From Photobacterium indicum (GTDB taxonomy: Bacteria > Pseudomonadota > Gammaproteobacteria > Enterobacterales > Vibrionaceae): DNA of 64,000 nucleotides. Positions within the stretch are counted from its first letter, which is position 1. Every line of letters starts with the position of its first letter. The notes below the pieces were generated by a model. The model made no database searches, was not told the origin of the DNA, and was given only the letters and a program-made list of their open reading frames with translations. Shown here one piece after another: positions 27,201 to 36,785 of the stretch. Location of the stretch: NCBI RefSeq assembly GCF_003026215.1, contig NZ_PYOC01000009.1:124001-188000 (forward strand), written 5' to 3'. The position numbers were made by a program, and so were the translations under genes.

Positions 27201-27713
27201 ATGCCAAGACAACTTATTAAACGTTTTTTACCAAATCACGAAACAATTAAGCGCCAAAAAGCACTTAAAATTTTCGGTAATGTGCTTTATAACCCGAACC
27301 TATGGTGCCTTAATCGCCGCTCTGCTTCGGGTGCTTTTGCTGTGGGTCTGTTTATGGCGTTTGTTCCACTGCCCAGCCAGATGATAATGGCGGCCGGACT
27401 CGCCATTCTGTTTGGTGTAAACCTCCCTCTTTCTATTGTATTAGTGTGGATTAGCAACCCTATTACGATGCCCGTATTATTTTATGGTGCGTATAAGGTT
27501 GGGGCTTGGTTGATGAACTCACCACCACAGCCATTCCATTTTGAGCTGTCTTGGGAGTTCCTGCTTCACCAAATGAGCCAGATAGGTCCACCTTTTATGC
27601 TTGGCTGTTTTACTACTGGCATTGCTTTTTCTTTAATCGGTTACTTTGGTATTCGCGGTTTATGGCGTTACTCGGTAGTAAGAAGCTGGAAGAAACGTAA
27701 ATTTCGCAACTAA
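27201..27713 (+). CDS. DUF2062 membrane protein
   Basis: A 170-residue protein with a basic N-terminus (MPRQLIKRFLPNHETIKRQKALK) and three to four hydrophobic helices (about 50-75, 78-105 and 128-152). The blocks SASGAFAVGLFMAFVPLPSQ and ISNPITMPVLFYGAYKVG are typical of DUF2062. Members are inner-membrane proteins of unknown function, often encoded near lipid or envelope genes. It is divergent from comEC and ends at a hairpin terminator. Ribosome site is weak. Confidence 0.85.
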   Translation: MPRQLIKRFLPNHETIKRQKALKIFGNVLYNPNLWCLNRRSASGAFAVGLFMAFVPLPSQMIMAAGLAILFGVNLPLSIVLVWISNPITMPVLFYGAYKVGAWLMNSPPQPFHFELSWEFLLHQMSQIGPPFMLGCFTTGIAFSLIGYFGIRGLWRYSVVRSWKKRKFRN

Positions 27714-27757
27714 GACTCATTTAGAAACCCAATAAGTATTGAATGCTGCATTTCACT

Positions 27758-27783
27758 AAAACCTCGTTCGCGGGGTTTTTTTA
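27758..27783 (+). terminator. Intrinsic terminator after the DUF2062 gene
   Basis: Stem AAAACCTCG/CGGGGTTTT with a UUCG tetraloop (27767-27770), one G-U pair, followed by a run of T. Confidence 0.88.
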
Positions 27784-28049
27784 CGTTTATATAAATAATG
27801 CAGCAAGCAAAAAGCCACCCATTCTCTTAAAAATGAGAGTGACCACATTTACCTTAAATATGTTTGTTTTCACTACAATTATATTTTAGAGCGAGTTCAC
27901 TACTGTCTATGGCTCTCCAACTCAAACGCCTCAATGGGTACTCTTTACACCCAAATACTTCATTCTATTGCAGCCCGCCCCATAAACAGATTGCTTTTAT
28001 TTTCAAACTTGAGTAAAAGACATGAGGCTTTCATTTCTGAGCAATTACC
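27784..28049 (+). other. Intergenic region before the small secreted protein gene
   Basis: No supported gene except a possible 11-codon reading frame at 28022-28057 (MRLSFLSNYLA), whose stop overlaps the TTG start of the next gene. It could be a leader peptide or chance. Confidence 0.25.
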
Positions 28050-28427
28050 TTGCGTAAAATATTTAACTATTTTTTACTCAGTACTTTTTTAGTATTGGCG
28101 ATAACAGTCAATGTCACGGAAAGCAGCCAGCAAGCAACAAGCAATCCAGTACATTTTTCGCATACTCTTATTCAGAATGATAATCACGACGCCTATATTT
28201 CAACCCAGCGTAGCTTTCGTGTTGAACAAAAAAGACAATGGAGGCCTCTCCCGGCATCGTTGCACAATATTCAGTACTATCTCTACTTTTCAGCTCGATT
28301 ATCGGCGGCGAATAAAATAGCAGAGCAAACGCTAACAAAGTTGTTCTCCTTGTCTGAGCGGCGACATGTACTTAACGGCCAGCATTTTAACAACCTACAG
28401 TACAAATTTATTCACACACGAGCATAA
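28050..28427 (+). CDS. Small predicted exported protein, unrecognised
   Basis: I do not recognise this 125-residue protein. It begins with TTG at 28050 (MRKIFNYFLLSTFLVLAITV), a typical signal peptide with likely cleavage near residue 25; no ATG precedes the signal in frame. The mature part is basic and rich in Gln, Asn and Ser, with no cysteine or recognisable domain. A GAG lies about nine bases upstream as a weak ribosome site. It stands between terminators and a DedA gene about 60 bases downstream, so it could be cotranscribed with the latter. It may be a lineage-specific gene; translation is not certain. Confidence 0.5.
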   Translation: MRKIFNYFLLSTFLVLAITVNVTESSQQATSNPVHFSHTLIQNDNHDAYISTQRSFRVEQKRQWRPLPASLHNIQYYLYFSARLSAANKIAEQTLTKLFSLSERRHVLNGQHFNNLQYKFIHTRA

Positions 28428-28487
28428 CGCCCCCTTTCAACTCGCTATTTATTTATAAATTTAATTAATAACAGAAAGGTAACCCGT

Positions 28488-29153
28488 ATGTTCGAGTCAT
28501 TCATGGCTATTTTCTCGGCACTATGGCATCAAAATTTTAGTATTCTAGAAAACCCTGAAAGCATCGCAATGATCTATTTTTGCGTAACATTTGTCATTTT
28601 CTTAGAGAGTGCATTATTACCTGCAGCACCTTTGCCGTGCGACAGTATCGTCATTTTAGCTGGCACATTAGGTGCGATGGGAATCATTGATTTTAAGGTT
28701 ATCGTCTTACTGCTTACACTCGCAGCTGCAATTGGAAGCTGGGTTGCTTATATGCAGGGGCGATGGCTAAAGCATTTGCCTAAAGTACAGTCTTGGGTAA
28801 ATTTAGTTCCGGCACACCGAATGAAAACGGTTGATAACCTGCTTTTTCGTCACGGTTTAATTGCACTCTTTATAGCCCGCTTTATTCCTGTCGTACGTTC
28901 TCTATTGCCTTTGATGATGGGAATACGGATTAAGAATCAAGTGCACTTTTTTCGCTTTGCTTGGTTAAGCGCCATCGCCTGGGTGTTACTACTCACTGGC
29001 ATAGGTTATTCGCTCACCTTCTTACCCGAGAAAGTTGCCCATATTGCAACGGTAGGACTCATGTTAGCGCCATTTGCAACCCTAGGATTGGGCATTATGA
29101 CTCTCATCATCAGCTGGGTTATAAAGAAAGATAAGAAGCCCACTTCAATCTGA
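28488..29153 (+). CDS. DedA family (SNARE-associated/VTT) membrane protein
   Basis: Inner-membrane protein of 221 residues in the DedA family, implicated in undecaprenyl-phosphate or phospholipid recycling and membrane homeostasis. It shows the family features FLESALLPAAPLPCDSIV, the loop RHGLIALFIARFIPVVRSLLPLMMG with paired arginines, and four to five hydrophobic segments. ATG at 28488 follows AGAAAGG. Which E. coli paralogue (YqjA, YghB, YabI, DedA, YohD) it matches is not clear. Confidence 0.88.
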   Translation: MFESFMAIFSALWHQNFSILENPESIAMIYFCVTFVIFLESALLPAAPLPCDSIVILAGTLGAMGIIDFKVIVLLLTLAAAIGSWVAYMQGRWLKHLPKVQSWVNLVPAHRMKTVDNLLFRHGLIALFIARFIPVVRSLLPLMMGIRIKNQVHFFRFAWLSAIAWVLLLTGIGYSLTFLPEKVAHIATVGLMLAPFATLGLGIMTLIISWVIKKDKKPTSI

Positions 29154-29182
29154 AGAGATTAATCAACCTTCTCCTTAAACAA

Positions 29183-29209
29183 AAAAAACCGTCGCAATGA
29201 CGGTTTTTT
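29183..29209. terminator. Bidirectional terminator between dedA-like gene and lolE
   Basis: Perfect 11-bp stem AAAAAACCGTC (29183-29193) with 29199-29209, GCAAT loop, A and T runs on both sides; lies between convergent genes. Confidence 0.9.
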
Positions 29210-29252
29210 ACTCATAGCAACCTAGATAAGTATTACGAGCTAAAACAATATG

Positions 29253-30497
29253 TTACTTAGCGCTCAACACCAATGCTGGTTGTAAGGCGCTTGCCCTGCG
29301 TGCGGGGTACCAGGTCGCTAGTAAACTTAAAATAATGGCCGTTATAGCAACAACTACAACATCATTAATCGCCAACTCGGTTGGTAAAAAATCCACAAAG
29401 TAGATGTCACCTGATAAAAACTGGTGTCCGATCAGCGTTTCGAGCCCTTTAACCAAGCTCGTCAGGTTTACTGCCACTAAAGAACCAATAATCGACCCAA
29501 CAAGGCTACCGACAACACCGGATAATAAGCCATGCCAAATGAAGATGGATTTCACCAGACCATCAGTGGCCCCCATTGTTCGAAGAATCGCAATGTCTGG
29601 CGCTCGATCTTTTACAGACATCATCAAGGTTGAGATAATATTAAAGCAGGCAACACCAATCACAAGTATCATCACCAAATACATAATGGTGCGCACCATC
29701 TGAATGTCTCGATACAAGTAGCCATATTTCTGTGTCCAACTTTTTAAATAGACGTACACAGGCAAGGTAAAGCCGACTTCTCTAACAATAGATTGAGCAT
29801 CAAGCACATTATCGACATTCAACGAAATTCCCGAGACTCCCTCGCCCATCGATAAATACTGCTGAGCATCAGCTAACGGTATAATCGCAAAGTTATGATC
29901 AATCTGACCACCAAGTGCTAATAATCCAGACACTTGTAAACGAATACGATGTGGTGAACGGAGCTTTTTCTCTGGGTCGGAATTAGGGATCATCGCTGTA
30001 ATCCAATCTCCCACGCCGATCTGCAATTTTTGAGCAACACCTTGCCCTAAGATAATCTGCTTATTCCCCGCAGCAAAATTCTGCCAAGCATTATCTTTTA
30101 CATACTGTGGTAACGCACTGACTTGTATTTCATCTTCAGGTTTTACGCCACGCACTTCTACCGCTTTTAGATTAATGCCTTTTTCAAGTAAAGCAGTAAA
30201 TGAAACATACGGCGCCGCACCCGTTACTCGCGGATGTTTTTTCACCGTTTCAAGTATGGGCTGCCAATCGTTCAAAGGGGCTTTGACTGCTTCTAGTTCA
30301 CCATGAGGAATAACCGCTAATACGCGGTTTTGTAATTCACGTTCAAAGCCATTCATTGCCGATAACCCAATGATAATGACAGCGACACCAACAGCGATAC
30401 CCAAAATAGAAGAGATTGAAATGAACGATACCATGCGGTTTCGTTGTTTCGCTCGGCTAAAACGGCTACCGATATAAAGAGATAAAGGTCGAAACAT
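29253..30497 (-). CDS. lolE: Lipoprotein-releasing permease subunit LolE
   Basis: Inner-membrane permease that, with LolC and LolD, hands outer-membrane lipoproteins to LolA. The 414-residue protein has one N-terminal helix after MFRPLSLYIGSRFSRAKQRNRMVSFIS, a periplasmic domain of about 220 residues and three C-terminal helices, with DRAPDIAILRTMGA and the C-terminal TWYPARRASALQPA blocks. Its ATG overlaps the lolD stop in TAATG. Being last in lolC-lolD-lolE fits LolE. Confidence 0.95.
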   Translation of the reverse strand: MFRPLSLYIGSRFSRAKQRNRMVSFISISSILGIAVGVAVIIIGLSAMNGFERELQNRVLAVIPHGELEAVKAPLNDWQPILETVKKHPRVTGAAPYVSFTALLEKGINLKAVEVRGVKPEDEIQVSALPQYVKDNAWQNFAAGNKQIILGQGVAQKLQIGVGDWITAMIPNSDPEKKLRSPHRIRLQVSGLLALGGQIDHNFAIIPLADAQQYLSMGEGVSGISLNVDNVLDAQSIVREVGFTLPVYVYLKSWTQKYGYLYRDIQMVRTIMYLVMILVIGVACFNIISTLMMSVKDRAPDIAILRTMGATDGLVKSIFIWHGLLSGVVGSLVGSIIGSLVAVNLTSLVKGLETLIGHQFLSGDIYFVDFLPTELAINDVVVVAITAIILSLLATWYPARRASALQPALVLSAK

Positions 30498-31186
30498 TAA
30501 ACTACCTCAACCTGAACCAAGTTACCGTCTTGCATATGCATACAACGATCTAGCTTCGCCGCTAATTCATTATCATGAGTAACCACTAAAAAGGCCGTAC
30601 CCGACTCTTTATTTAACTTACACATTAGATCATAGATTTCGAGTGCCGTTTTATGATCTAGGTTACCCGTAGGTTCGTCAGCCAATACAATTGATGGGTT
30701 ATTGACTAATGCACGAGCAAAGGCAACACGTTGACGTTCACCACCACTCAATTCGGAAGGTCGGTGCTCATAGCGGTGACTAAGACCAACCATGTCTAAA
30801 ATAGATTTTGCTTTTGACTCAGCTTTATCTGTAGCCATGCCGCCGATTAATAGTGGCATGGCGACATTTTCCATCGCACTAAAATCGGCAAGCAAATGAT
30901 GAAACTGATAAACAAATCCTATTTCCTGATTTCGAATTTTCGCTTGTTTATTCGCGCTCATCGAATTCAATTTCTGACCTTTAAAAAACACATCACCGTC
31001 ACTGGGTTCATCAAGTGCACCTAGTAAGTGTAATAACGTGCTTTTTCCTGAGCCTGAAGAGCCAACAATTGCGACTAATTCATTGGATTCAATGGCAAAG
31101 CTCACCCCTTTCAACACTTCAGTTTCAAGCTGAGCTTCGCGATAGATTTTACGTAAACCATGACAAACTAATAACGAATTACTCAT
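30497..31186 (-). CDS. lolD: Lipoprotein-releasing ABC ATPase LolD
   Basis: Cytosolic ATPase of the LolCDE complex, 229 residues. Walker A GSSGSGKST, LolD-specific QFHHLLADFSAMENV, signature LSGGERQR and Walker B IVLADEPTGNLD are all present. I start it at the ATG at 31186 (MSNSLLVCHGLRKIYRE), which aligns with E. coli LolD and overlaps the lolC stop by eight bases; a longer frame to 31246 would lie inside lolC. Confidence 0.96.
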   Translation of the reverse strand: MSNSLLVCHGLRKIYREAQLETEVLKGVSFAIESNELVAIVGSSGSGKSTLLHLLGALDEPSDGDVFFKGQKLNSMSANKQAKIRNQEIGFVYQFHHLLADFSAMENVAMPLLIGGMATDKAESKAKSILDMVGLSHRYEHRPSELSGGERQRVAFARALVNNPSIVLADEPTGNLDHKTALEIYDLMCKLNKESGTAFLVVTHDNELAAKLDRCMHMQDGNLVQVEVV

Positions 31187-32387
31187 AACGCAATGCCTCA
31201 GCAGGACGAACAGATGCCGCACGATAAGAAGGGAAAATAGTGGCAATAAGACTTAACAAAATAGCACCTAAAATAACAAATATAACCTGTAACGGTTCAA
31301 TTACGACTGGTAGAGACCCACCCGCCATAAGATATTGCACACCAAAAACGGACATAACCGTGTTCAAATTCGCCGCCAGTAATATGCCTAGCACACCACC
31401 ACTCACGGCACCAATAACACCACTACTTGCACCTTGAACCATAAATACCATCAGCACTTGGCGGTTAGTCATACCTTGGGTTTTTAAAATGGCGACTTCT
31501 GCTTGCTTCTCCATCACCACCATAATCAGGGCTGAAATGATGTTAAATGCAGCGACACCAATGATCAGCCCAAGCATTAAGCCCATCATATTCTTTTCCA
31601 TTTTAACGGCTTGAAACAGCTCACCGCGTTGTTCTCGCCAATCAGACCATTGCCAATCATTCGGCATAGGTACTTGAGCAAGTTCAGTCACAGCAAAAGG
31701 ATCATCGAGGAATAATCGCCACCCCGTCATTTGATCAGCTTTATAACGAAGTAATTTTCCTGCGTCTTGCATATTGGTAAGAATAAGTTGCTTATCAACA
31801 TCAGAGCCCGTGTCGAAGAAACCTTCAATAGTAAAGTTACGTTGGCTAGGAATACGCCCTAATGGTGTGTACTGGCTCGCACTGGTTACCATAAGGCGAA
31901 TTTTATCACCCACTTGCACCCCAAGCTGATTGGCTAACGCTTGACCAATAATAACCCGATAGCTACCCGGTACTAGGTTATCTAGTTTTCCTACCGTCAT
32001 GTGCATTGCTATAGGCTCAAAATAACTAGGATCAATCCCTATCATATTACCAGCCGCTAAAGACGATGCACTTTGCAGTACCGCTTCACCGCGGGTGATC
32101 GGCGTAACATGAGTAACATGGGATAATTGTTGCAATGATTGGGGGGCGGTATCTGATACAGGCATGCGCCCATCATCTTGAGAAATAACAGCTTGAGGTA
32201 AAACACCTAAAATTCGGTCTTTTAGTTGTTGCTCAAAGCCATTCATAACGGAAAGTACAGTCACTAAAGACAGCACACCAATGGTGATACCTGCAGTGGA
32301 CATATATGATACAAAGCGACTGAATCGGTCACCTGAACGACCACGCAGATAGCGTAGACCGATAAAGAAAGATACTGGATGAAACAT
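31179..32387 (-). CDS. lolC: Lipoprotein-releasing permease subunit LolC
   Basis: Partner of LolE in the lipoprotein exporter; in E. coli it binds LolA through a periplasmic hook. The 402-residue protein has the same MacB-like layout as LolE: an N-terminal helix after MFHPVSFFIGLRYLRGRSGDRF, a large periplasmic domain and three C-terminal helices with KQAEVAILKTQGM. The first gene of the operon. The periplasmic insert RLMVTSASQYTPLGRIPSQR is typical of LolC rather than LolE. Confidence 0.94.
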   Translation of the reverse strand: MFHPVSFFIGLRYLRGRSGDRFSRFVSYMSTAGITIGVLSLVTVLSVMNGFEQQLKDRILGVLPQAVISQDDGRMPVSDTAPQSLQQLSHVTHVTPITRGEAVLQSASSLAAGNMIGIDPSYFEPIAMHMTVGKLDNLVPGSYRVIIGQALANQLGVQVGDKIRLMVTSASQYTPLGRIPSQRNFTIEGFFDTGSDVDKQLILTNMQDAGKLLRYKADQMTGWRLFLDDPFAVTELAQVPMPNDWQWSDWREQRGELFQAVKMEKNMMGLMLGLIIGVAAFNIISALIMVVMEKQAEVAILKTQGMTNRQVLMVFMVQGASSGVIGAVSGGVLGILLAANLNTVMSVFGVQYLMAGGSLPVVIEPLQVIFVILGAILLSLIATIFPSYRAASVRPAEALRYE

Positions 32388-32635
32388 AGGTTAGAGAAAC
32401 CATCCCTTGTCTAGAGTAAAGAAAGAATACCCGTTGCTGCCTTTGATTACCATGCAACAACGTAAAACTAATGTAAAAACAGAGAGTAAAAAACGTACAG
32501 TCAGATGTGTTTACTTGCTCGAATGCAATACCTAAGTAATAATCGAGTAATTATGAATAAATACTAACACTCGCATAGCTGTTCGACCTGTAATACAGGG
32601 AATAGTTGCGAATGTTAATTAATAACGAGAGCGAC
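32388..32635. promoter_or_regulatory. Divergent promoter region lolC / PilZ gene
   Basis: About 250 bases separating divergent operons (lolCDE leftward; PilZ-mfd rightward). No gene or clear operator was seen. Confidence 0.35.
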
Positions 32636-33232
32636 ATGGAACAGGACGAATATTTTTCAGTCCATACAGGGCTAACCATAAACGTAGAACCTCTGGCTAG
32701 CGATGAGTGCTTGCCTGATGAACAAACGTTTATTCAGGAAATCCCCCCTTTATTTCGTGTCGCCAGCGAGTGCAGCGGTTTAGAAGAAAGTGCAGAGCGC
32801 ACGCTTAAGGGGTTTGGTAAAGAAGACAGTAAAGCATTACTGACTTACCTTGCAGCCCAAAACAGTAAAATAAATTTACTGCTTTCTTTTGTATTATCTC
32901 AACAAGATAACCCTAATTTTCGTTATATTACCGACAGTTTTGGTGCTAGTCAGCTTACCTTTGTTTCAGGTTCTCCTTTTACTGTTGGCACATCTGTTAG
33001 AGTAAAGCTGTTTCTTGAGCAGCCACCCGCTGCAATATACTGTTATGCAAACGTAACAGCATGTGGAACTAAAGTGCATGAAGACGACTCAGATGAAAAG
33101 CAAACTCAATATGAGATCACTCTGCGCTATAACCGTTTACAAGAAGATGACCGTGATCTTCTGATCCGTGCTGCTTTGCATATTCAGCAAAAATTACTGC
33201 GCATACGCGCCCAACAGCGAACAGAATCATAA
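32636..33232 (+). CDS. PilZ-domain protein (PlzB-like)
   Basis: Cytosolic 198-residue protein resembling V. cholerae PlzB, which is also encoded next to mfd. The C-terminal half has a PilZ-like segment with DSFGASQLTFVS (D100) in place of the DxSxxG motif, but I see no RxxxR motif upstream, so classical c-di-GMP binding is doubtful. I choose the ATG at 32636 because CGAGAG lies six bases upstream; the frame is open from a TTG at 32606 and an ATG at 32612. It is 9 bases before mfd and probably cotranscribed. PlzB homologues form an atypical PilZ subgroup, so a structural or c-di-GMP-independent role is possible. Confidence 0.82.
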   Translation: MEQDEYFSVHTGLTINVEPLASDECLPDEQTFIQEIPPLFRVASECSGLEESAERTLKGFGKEDSKALLTYLAAQNSKINLLLSFVLSQQDNPNFRYITDSFGASQLTFVSGSPFTVGTSVRVKLFLEQPPAAIYCYANVTACGTKVHEDDSDEKQTQYEITLRYNRLQEDDRDLLIRAALHIQQKLLRIRAQQRTES

Positions 33233-33241
33233 GTTAATCAC

Positions 33242-36200
33242 ATGAAAGCATTATCATTACTCTCACTGCCCCTGCCGAGTAAAAAAGGGGATAACCGTTT
33301 CATTGGTAACCTATCTGGTGCTGCTTTGGCACTGTCTGTCGCTGAACTGTCTCACGCACATCAAGGCCCTGTCCTTGCTGTTGTGCCTGATACGCAAACA
33401 GCGCTGCGCCTACAACCAGAAATTAGTCAGTTCACGTCTGTCGACGTGAACGTATTTCCTGATTGGGAAACACTGCCATACGATAACTTCTCGCCACACC
33501 AAGATATTACGTCTGATCGTCTGGCGCGTTTATACAAGTTACCCACTCAGTCTGATGGCATTATTCTGGTGCCTATTAGTACCTTATTGCAGCGTTTAAC
33601 ACCCCGTGATTACCTTCGCAAGCATGCTTTAATTGTACGTAATGGTGATCGCCTATCACTTGATAAGCTTCGTTTACAGCTAGAAGCATCTGGCTATCGC
33701 CATGCCGAACAAGTAATGGAACATGGCGAATATGCCAGCCGAGGTTCATTACTCGACCTATTCCCAATGGGCAGCAATCAACCCTATCGAATTGACTTTT
33801 TCGATGACGAAGTCGACTCCATTCGTCAGTTCGACCCTGAAAATCAGCGTTCAACCGGTGAAATTGATAGCATCAATTTATTACCCGCTCACGAGTTTCC
33901 AACCGATGAAATTGCAATCGAAAATTTCCGGATGCGTTGGCGTGAACGTTTTGAAGCTCGCCGTGAACCCGAATCTATCTATCAGCAAGTGAGCAAACGC
34001 ACTTGGCCTGCTGGTATTGAGTATTGGCAGCCGCTGTTTTTTGAGAAAACTGAAACACTCTTCGATTATTTACCTGATGAAACCTTATTAGTAACATTAG
34101 GGGAATTAGAGCCTTCCGTTGACCATTTCTTGGCAGATGCAGACTATCGCTTTGATCAACGTCGTGTTGACCCATTGCGTCCTTTGCTAGAACCCAAAGA
34201 ATTATGGCTAACAAAAGATGAGATGTTCCGCGGTTTTAAAACGTTACCGCAAGTTCGGATTCGTAATGAAAACGAACCCGATAAAGCAGGTCGCTACAAC
34301 CCGACGTTAACGCCAATACCAGAAATAATCATTAACCAGCAACTTAAAGAACCTTTTGCAGCCCTGCGTCGTTTTACCGAGCAATTCAAAGGCAAAGTTG
34401 TCTTTTCCGTTGCATCTGAAGGCCGACGTGAAGCACTACTCGATCTATTAGCGCGTATAAAAATGCGCCCAATGGTGTGCGCAAACCTAGAAGAAGCCAT
34501 TAAAGCACCAAGTGATTACACGCTGGTTATTGGTGCTGCAGAGCAAGGCTTTATTCTTGAATCGCCTTCTGTCGCGTTTATTTGTGAAAGTGATTTACTC
34601 GGTGAGCGCGTTAATCAACGCCGTCGTCGTGATGAGAAAAAAAGTGTCAATGCCGATACCATTATTCGTAACTTGGCTGAATTACAAATCGGCCAGCCCG
34701 TAGTACACATCGATCATGGTATTGGTCGCTATCAAGGTCTGCAAACATTAGAAGCCGGTGGTATAACAACCGAATATGTCATGCTTGAATACCATGCTGG
34801 CGCAAAGCTCTATGTACCTGTTGCATCGTTACACCTGATTAGCCGTTACTCCGGCGGGGCTGATGAAAGTGCGCCGTTGCATAAACTGGGTGGTGAAGCA
34901 TGGGTAAAAGCACGTAAAAAAGCCGCTGAAAAAGTACGCGATGTAGCAGCAGAATTACTCGATGTTTACGCAAAGCGAGAACTAAAACCTGGCTTTAAAT
35001 TCACGTTAGATCGAGAATCCTATGCTGATTTCTGTAGTGGCTTCCCTTTTGAAGAGACCCACGATCAAGCCTTAGCGATTAATTCCGTACTTTCAGACAT
35101 GTGTCAGCCTAGAGCCATGGATCGCCTTGTGTGTGGTGACGTTGGCTTTGGTAAAACAGAAGTTGCTATGCGTGCTGCATTTGTTGCTATTGATAACAAC
35201 AAGCAAGTCACGGTATTGGTGCCCACAACATTGTTGGCACAGCAGCATTTTGAAAACTTCCGCGATCGTTTTGCCAATACGCCTGTGCGTGTTGAAGTGC
35301 TTTCTCGTTTCAAAACAGCCAAAGAACAAAAACAAGTTATGCTTGATGCCGAAGATGGCAAAATTGATATCCTCATCGGCACACATAAATTGCTTAACGC
35401 ATCAGTCAAATACCATGATTTAGGCTTGTTAGTTGTTGATGAAGAACACCGCTTTGGGGTACGTCAAAAAGAGAAAATTAAAGCCATTCGTGCTGATATT
35501 GATATTTTGACTCTAACAGCAACACCGATCCCTCGTACGCTCAATATGGCAATGAGTGGAATGCGTGATCTATCTATCATTGCAACACCGCCTGCACGTC
35601 GCTTAGCCATTAAAACCTTTGTACGAGAACGAGACGACGCCATTGTTCGTGAAGCAGTATTACGTGAAATAACACGTGGTGGTCAAGTTTACTTCCTGCA
35701 CAATGAAGTCGATAGTATAGAGAAAACCACCGATGAATTAGCCAAGCTGATCCCAGAAGCGCGTATCACTTTTGCCCATGGGCAAATGCGGGAACGTGAG
35801 CTCGAAAAAGTGATGGGCGATTTTTATCATCAGCGCTTCAACCTGCTCGTCTGTACAACCATAATCGAAACCGGTATTGATATTCCGACAGCAAATACGA
35901 TCATCATGAATCGTGCAGACAACCTTGGTTTAGCACAGCTACACCAACTTCGAGGGCGTGTTGGACGATCGCACCACCAAGCCTACGCCTATTTATTAAC
36001 ACCACACAAAAAGCGTATGACGAAAGATGCAGTCAAACGTTTAGAGGCCATCGAATCACTGGAAGATCTTGGTGCAGGGTTCACACTCGCAACGCATGAC
36101 CTTGAAATTCGTGGTGCCGGTGAATTATTAGGTGACGAACAAAGTGGGCAAATTCAATCCATTGGGTTTTCACTATTCATGGAAATGCTAGAGCAAGCGG

Positions 36201-36697
36201 TTGAAGCATTGAAAGAAGGTAAAGAGTCATCACTTGATGATCTGCTACGTAAGCAGACGGAAGTAGAGCTACGTTTACCCGCGTTACTGCCTGATGATTA
36301 CATTCCAGATATCAACATGCGCTTATCATTGTACAAACGTATTGCCAGTGCGATTGATGAGCAAGATTTAAACGATTTAAAAGTCGAACTGATTGATCGG
36401 TTTGGTCTATTACCTGAAGCAACAACCAACTTGCTAACGGTAAACAATTTAAAATTAAAAGCAGCTGCAGTCGGTATTCGTCGTATTGAGGCGGGTGAAA
36501 AAGGTGGATATCTTGAATTTGAACAAGATGCCGCCATTAACCCTGTTTTTCTCGTCGGTTTACTGCAATCAAAGCCTCAACATTACCGTATGGAAGGTCC
36601 AACCAAACTAAAAGTCATGGCACCAATGACAGATCGCAAAGAACGCATCAAGTTTGTGGACCAGCTACTAACCCAATTATCAGAAAACACAATATAA
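33242..36697 (+). CDS. mfd: Transcription-repair coupling factor Mfd
   Basis: ATP-dependent DNA translocase that removes RNA polymerase stalled at lesions and recruits UvrA. The 1151-residue protein (E. coli 1148) has a UvrB-homology N-terminal region, the RNA-polymerase-interacting domain (QPVVHIDHGIGRYQGL), RecG-like helicase motifs with Walker A GDVGFGKTE (632-640), DEEH box (733-736), TATPIPRTLNMAMSG and LHQLRGRVGRS, and a C-terminal TRCF domain. Follows the PilZ gene closely and is followed by a terminator. Confidence 0.98.
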   Translation: MKALSLLSLPLPSKKGDNRFIGNLSGAALALSVAELSHAHQGPVLAVVPDTQTALRLQPEISQFTSVDVNVFPDWETLPYDNFSPHQDITSDRLARLYKLPTQSDGIILVPISTLLQRLTPRDYLRKHALIVRNGDRLSLDKLRLQLEASGYRHAEQVMEHGEYASRGSLLDLFPMGSNQPYRIDFFDDEVDSIRQFDPENQRSTGEIDSINLLPAHEFPTDEIAIENFRMRWRERFEARREPESIYQQVSKRTWPAGIEYWQPLFFEKTETLFDYLPDETLLVTLGELEPSVDHFLADADYRFDQRRVDPLRPLLEPKELWLTKDEMFRGFKTLPQVRIRNENEPDKAGRYNPTLTPIPEIIINQQLKEPFAALRRFTEQFKGKVVFSVASEGRREALLDLLARIKMRPMVCANLEEAIKAPSDYTLVIGAAEQGFILESPSVAFICESDLLGERVNQRRRRDEKKSVNADTIIRNLAELQIGQPVVHIDHGIGRYQGLQTLEAGGITTEYVMLEYHAGAKLYVPVASLHLISRYSGGADESAPLHKLGGEAWVKARKKAAEKVRDVAAELLDVYAKRELKPGFKFTLDRESYADFCSGFPFEETHDQALAINSVLSDMCQPRAMDRLVCGDVGFGKTEVAMRAAFVAIDNNKQVTVLVPTTLLAQQHFENFRDRFANTPVRVEVLSRFKTAKEQKQVMLDAEDGKIDILIGTHKLLNASVKYHDLGLLVVDEEHRFGVRQKEKIKAIRADIDILTLTATPIPRTLNMAMSGMRDLSIIATPPARRLAIKTFVRERDDAIVREAVLREITRGGQVYFLHNEVDSIEKTTDELAKLIPEARITFAHGQMRERELEKVMGDFYHQRFNLLVCTTIIETGIDIPTANTIIMNRADNLGLAQLHQLRGRVGRSHHQAYAYLLTPHKKRMTKDAVKRLEAIESLEDLGAGFTLATHDLEIRGAGELLGDEQSGQIQSIGFSLFMEMLEQAVEALKEGKESSLDDLLRKQTEVELRLPALLPDDYIPDINMRLSLYKRIASAIDEQDLNDLKVELIDRFGLLPEATTNLLTVNNLKLKAAAVGIRRIEAGEKGGYLEFEQDAAINPVFLVGLLQSKPQHYRMEGPTKLKVMAPMTDRKERIKFVDQLLTQLSENTI

Positions 36698-36714
36698 TCC
36701 AAAACATACAAACC

Positions 36715-36750
36715 AAACGGCTGACTTTACTAAATCAGCCGTTTGTATGA
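36715..36750 (+). terminator. Intrinsic terminator of mfd
   Basis: Perfect 10-bp stem AAACGGCTGA (36715-36724) with 36735-36744, loop of 10 bases. The T-run after it is short, so read-through into csiV, 35 bases further on, is possible. Confidence 0.7.
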
Positions 36751-36785
36751 ATTGGAAATACAAGCACTGAAGTGCGGAGATTACC

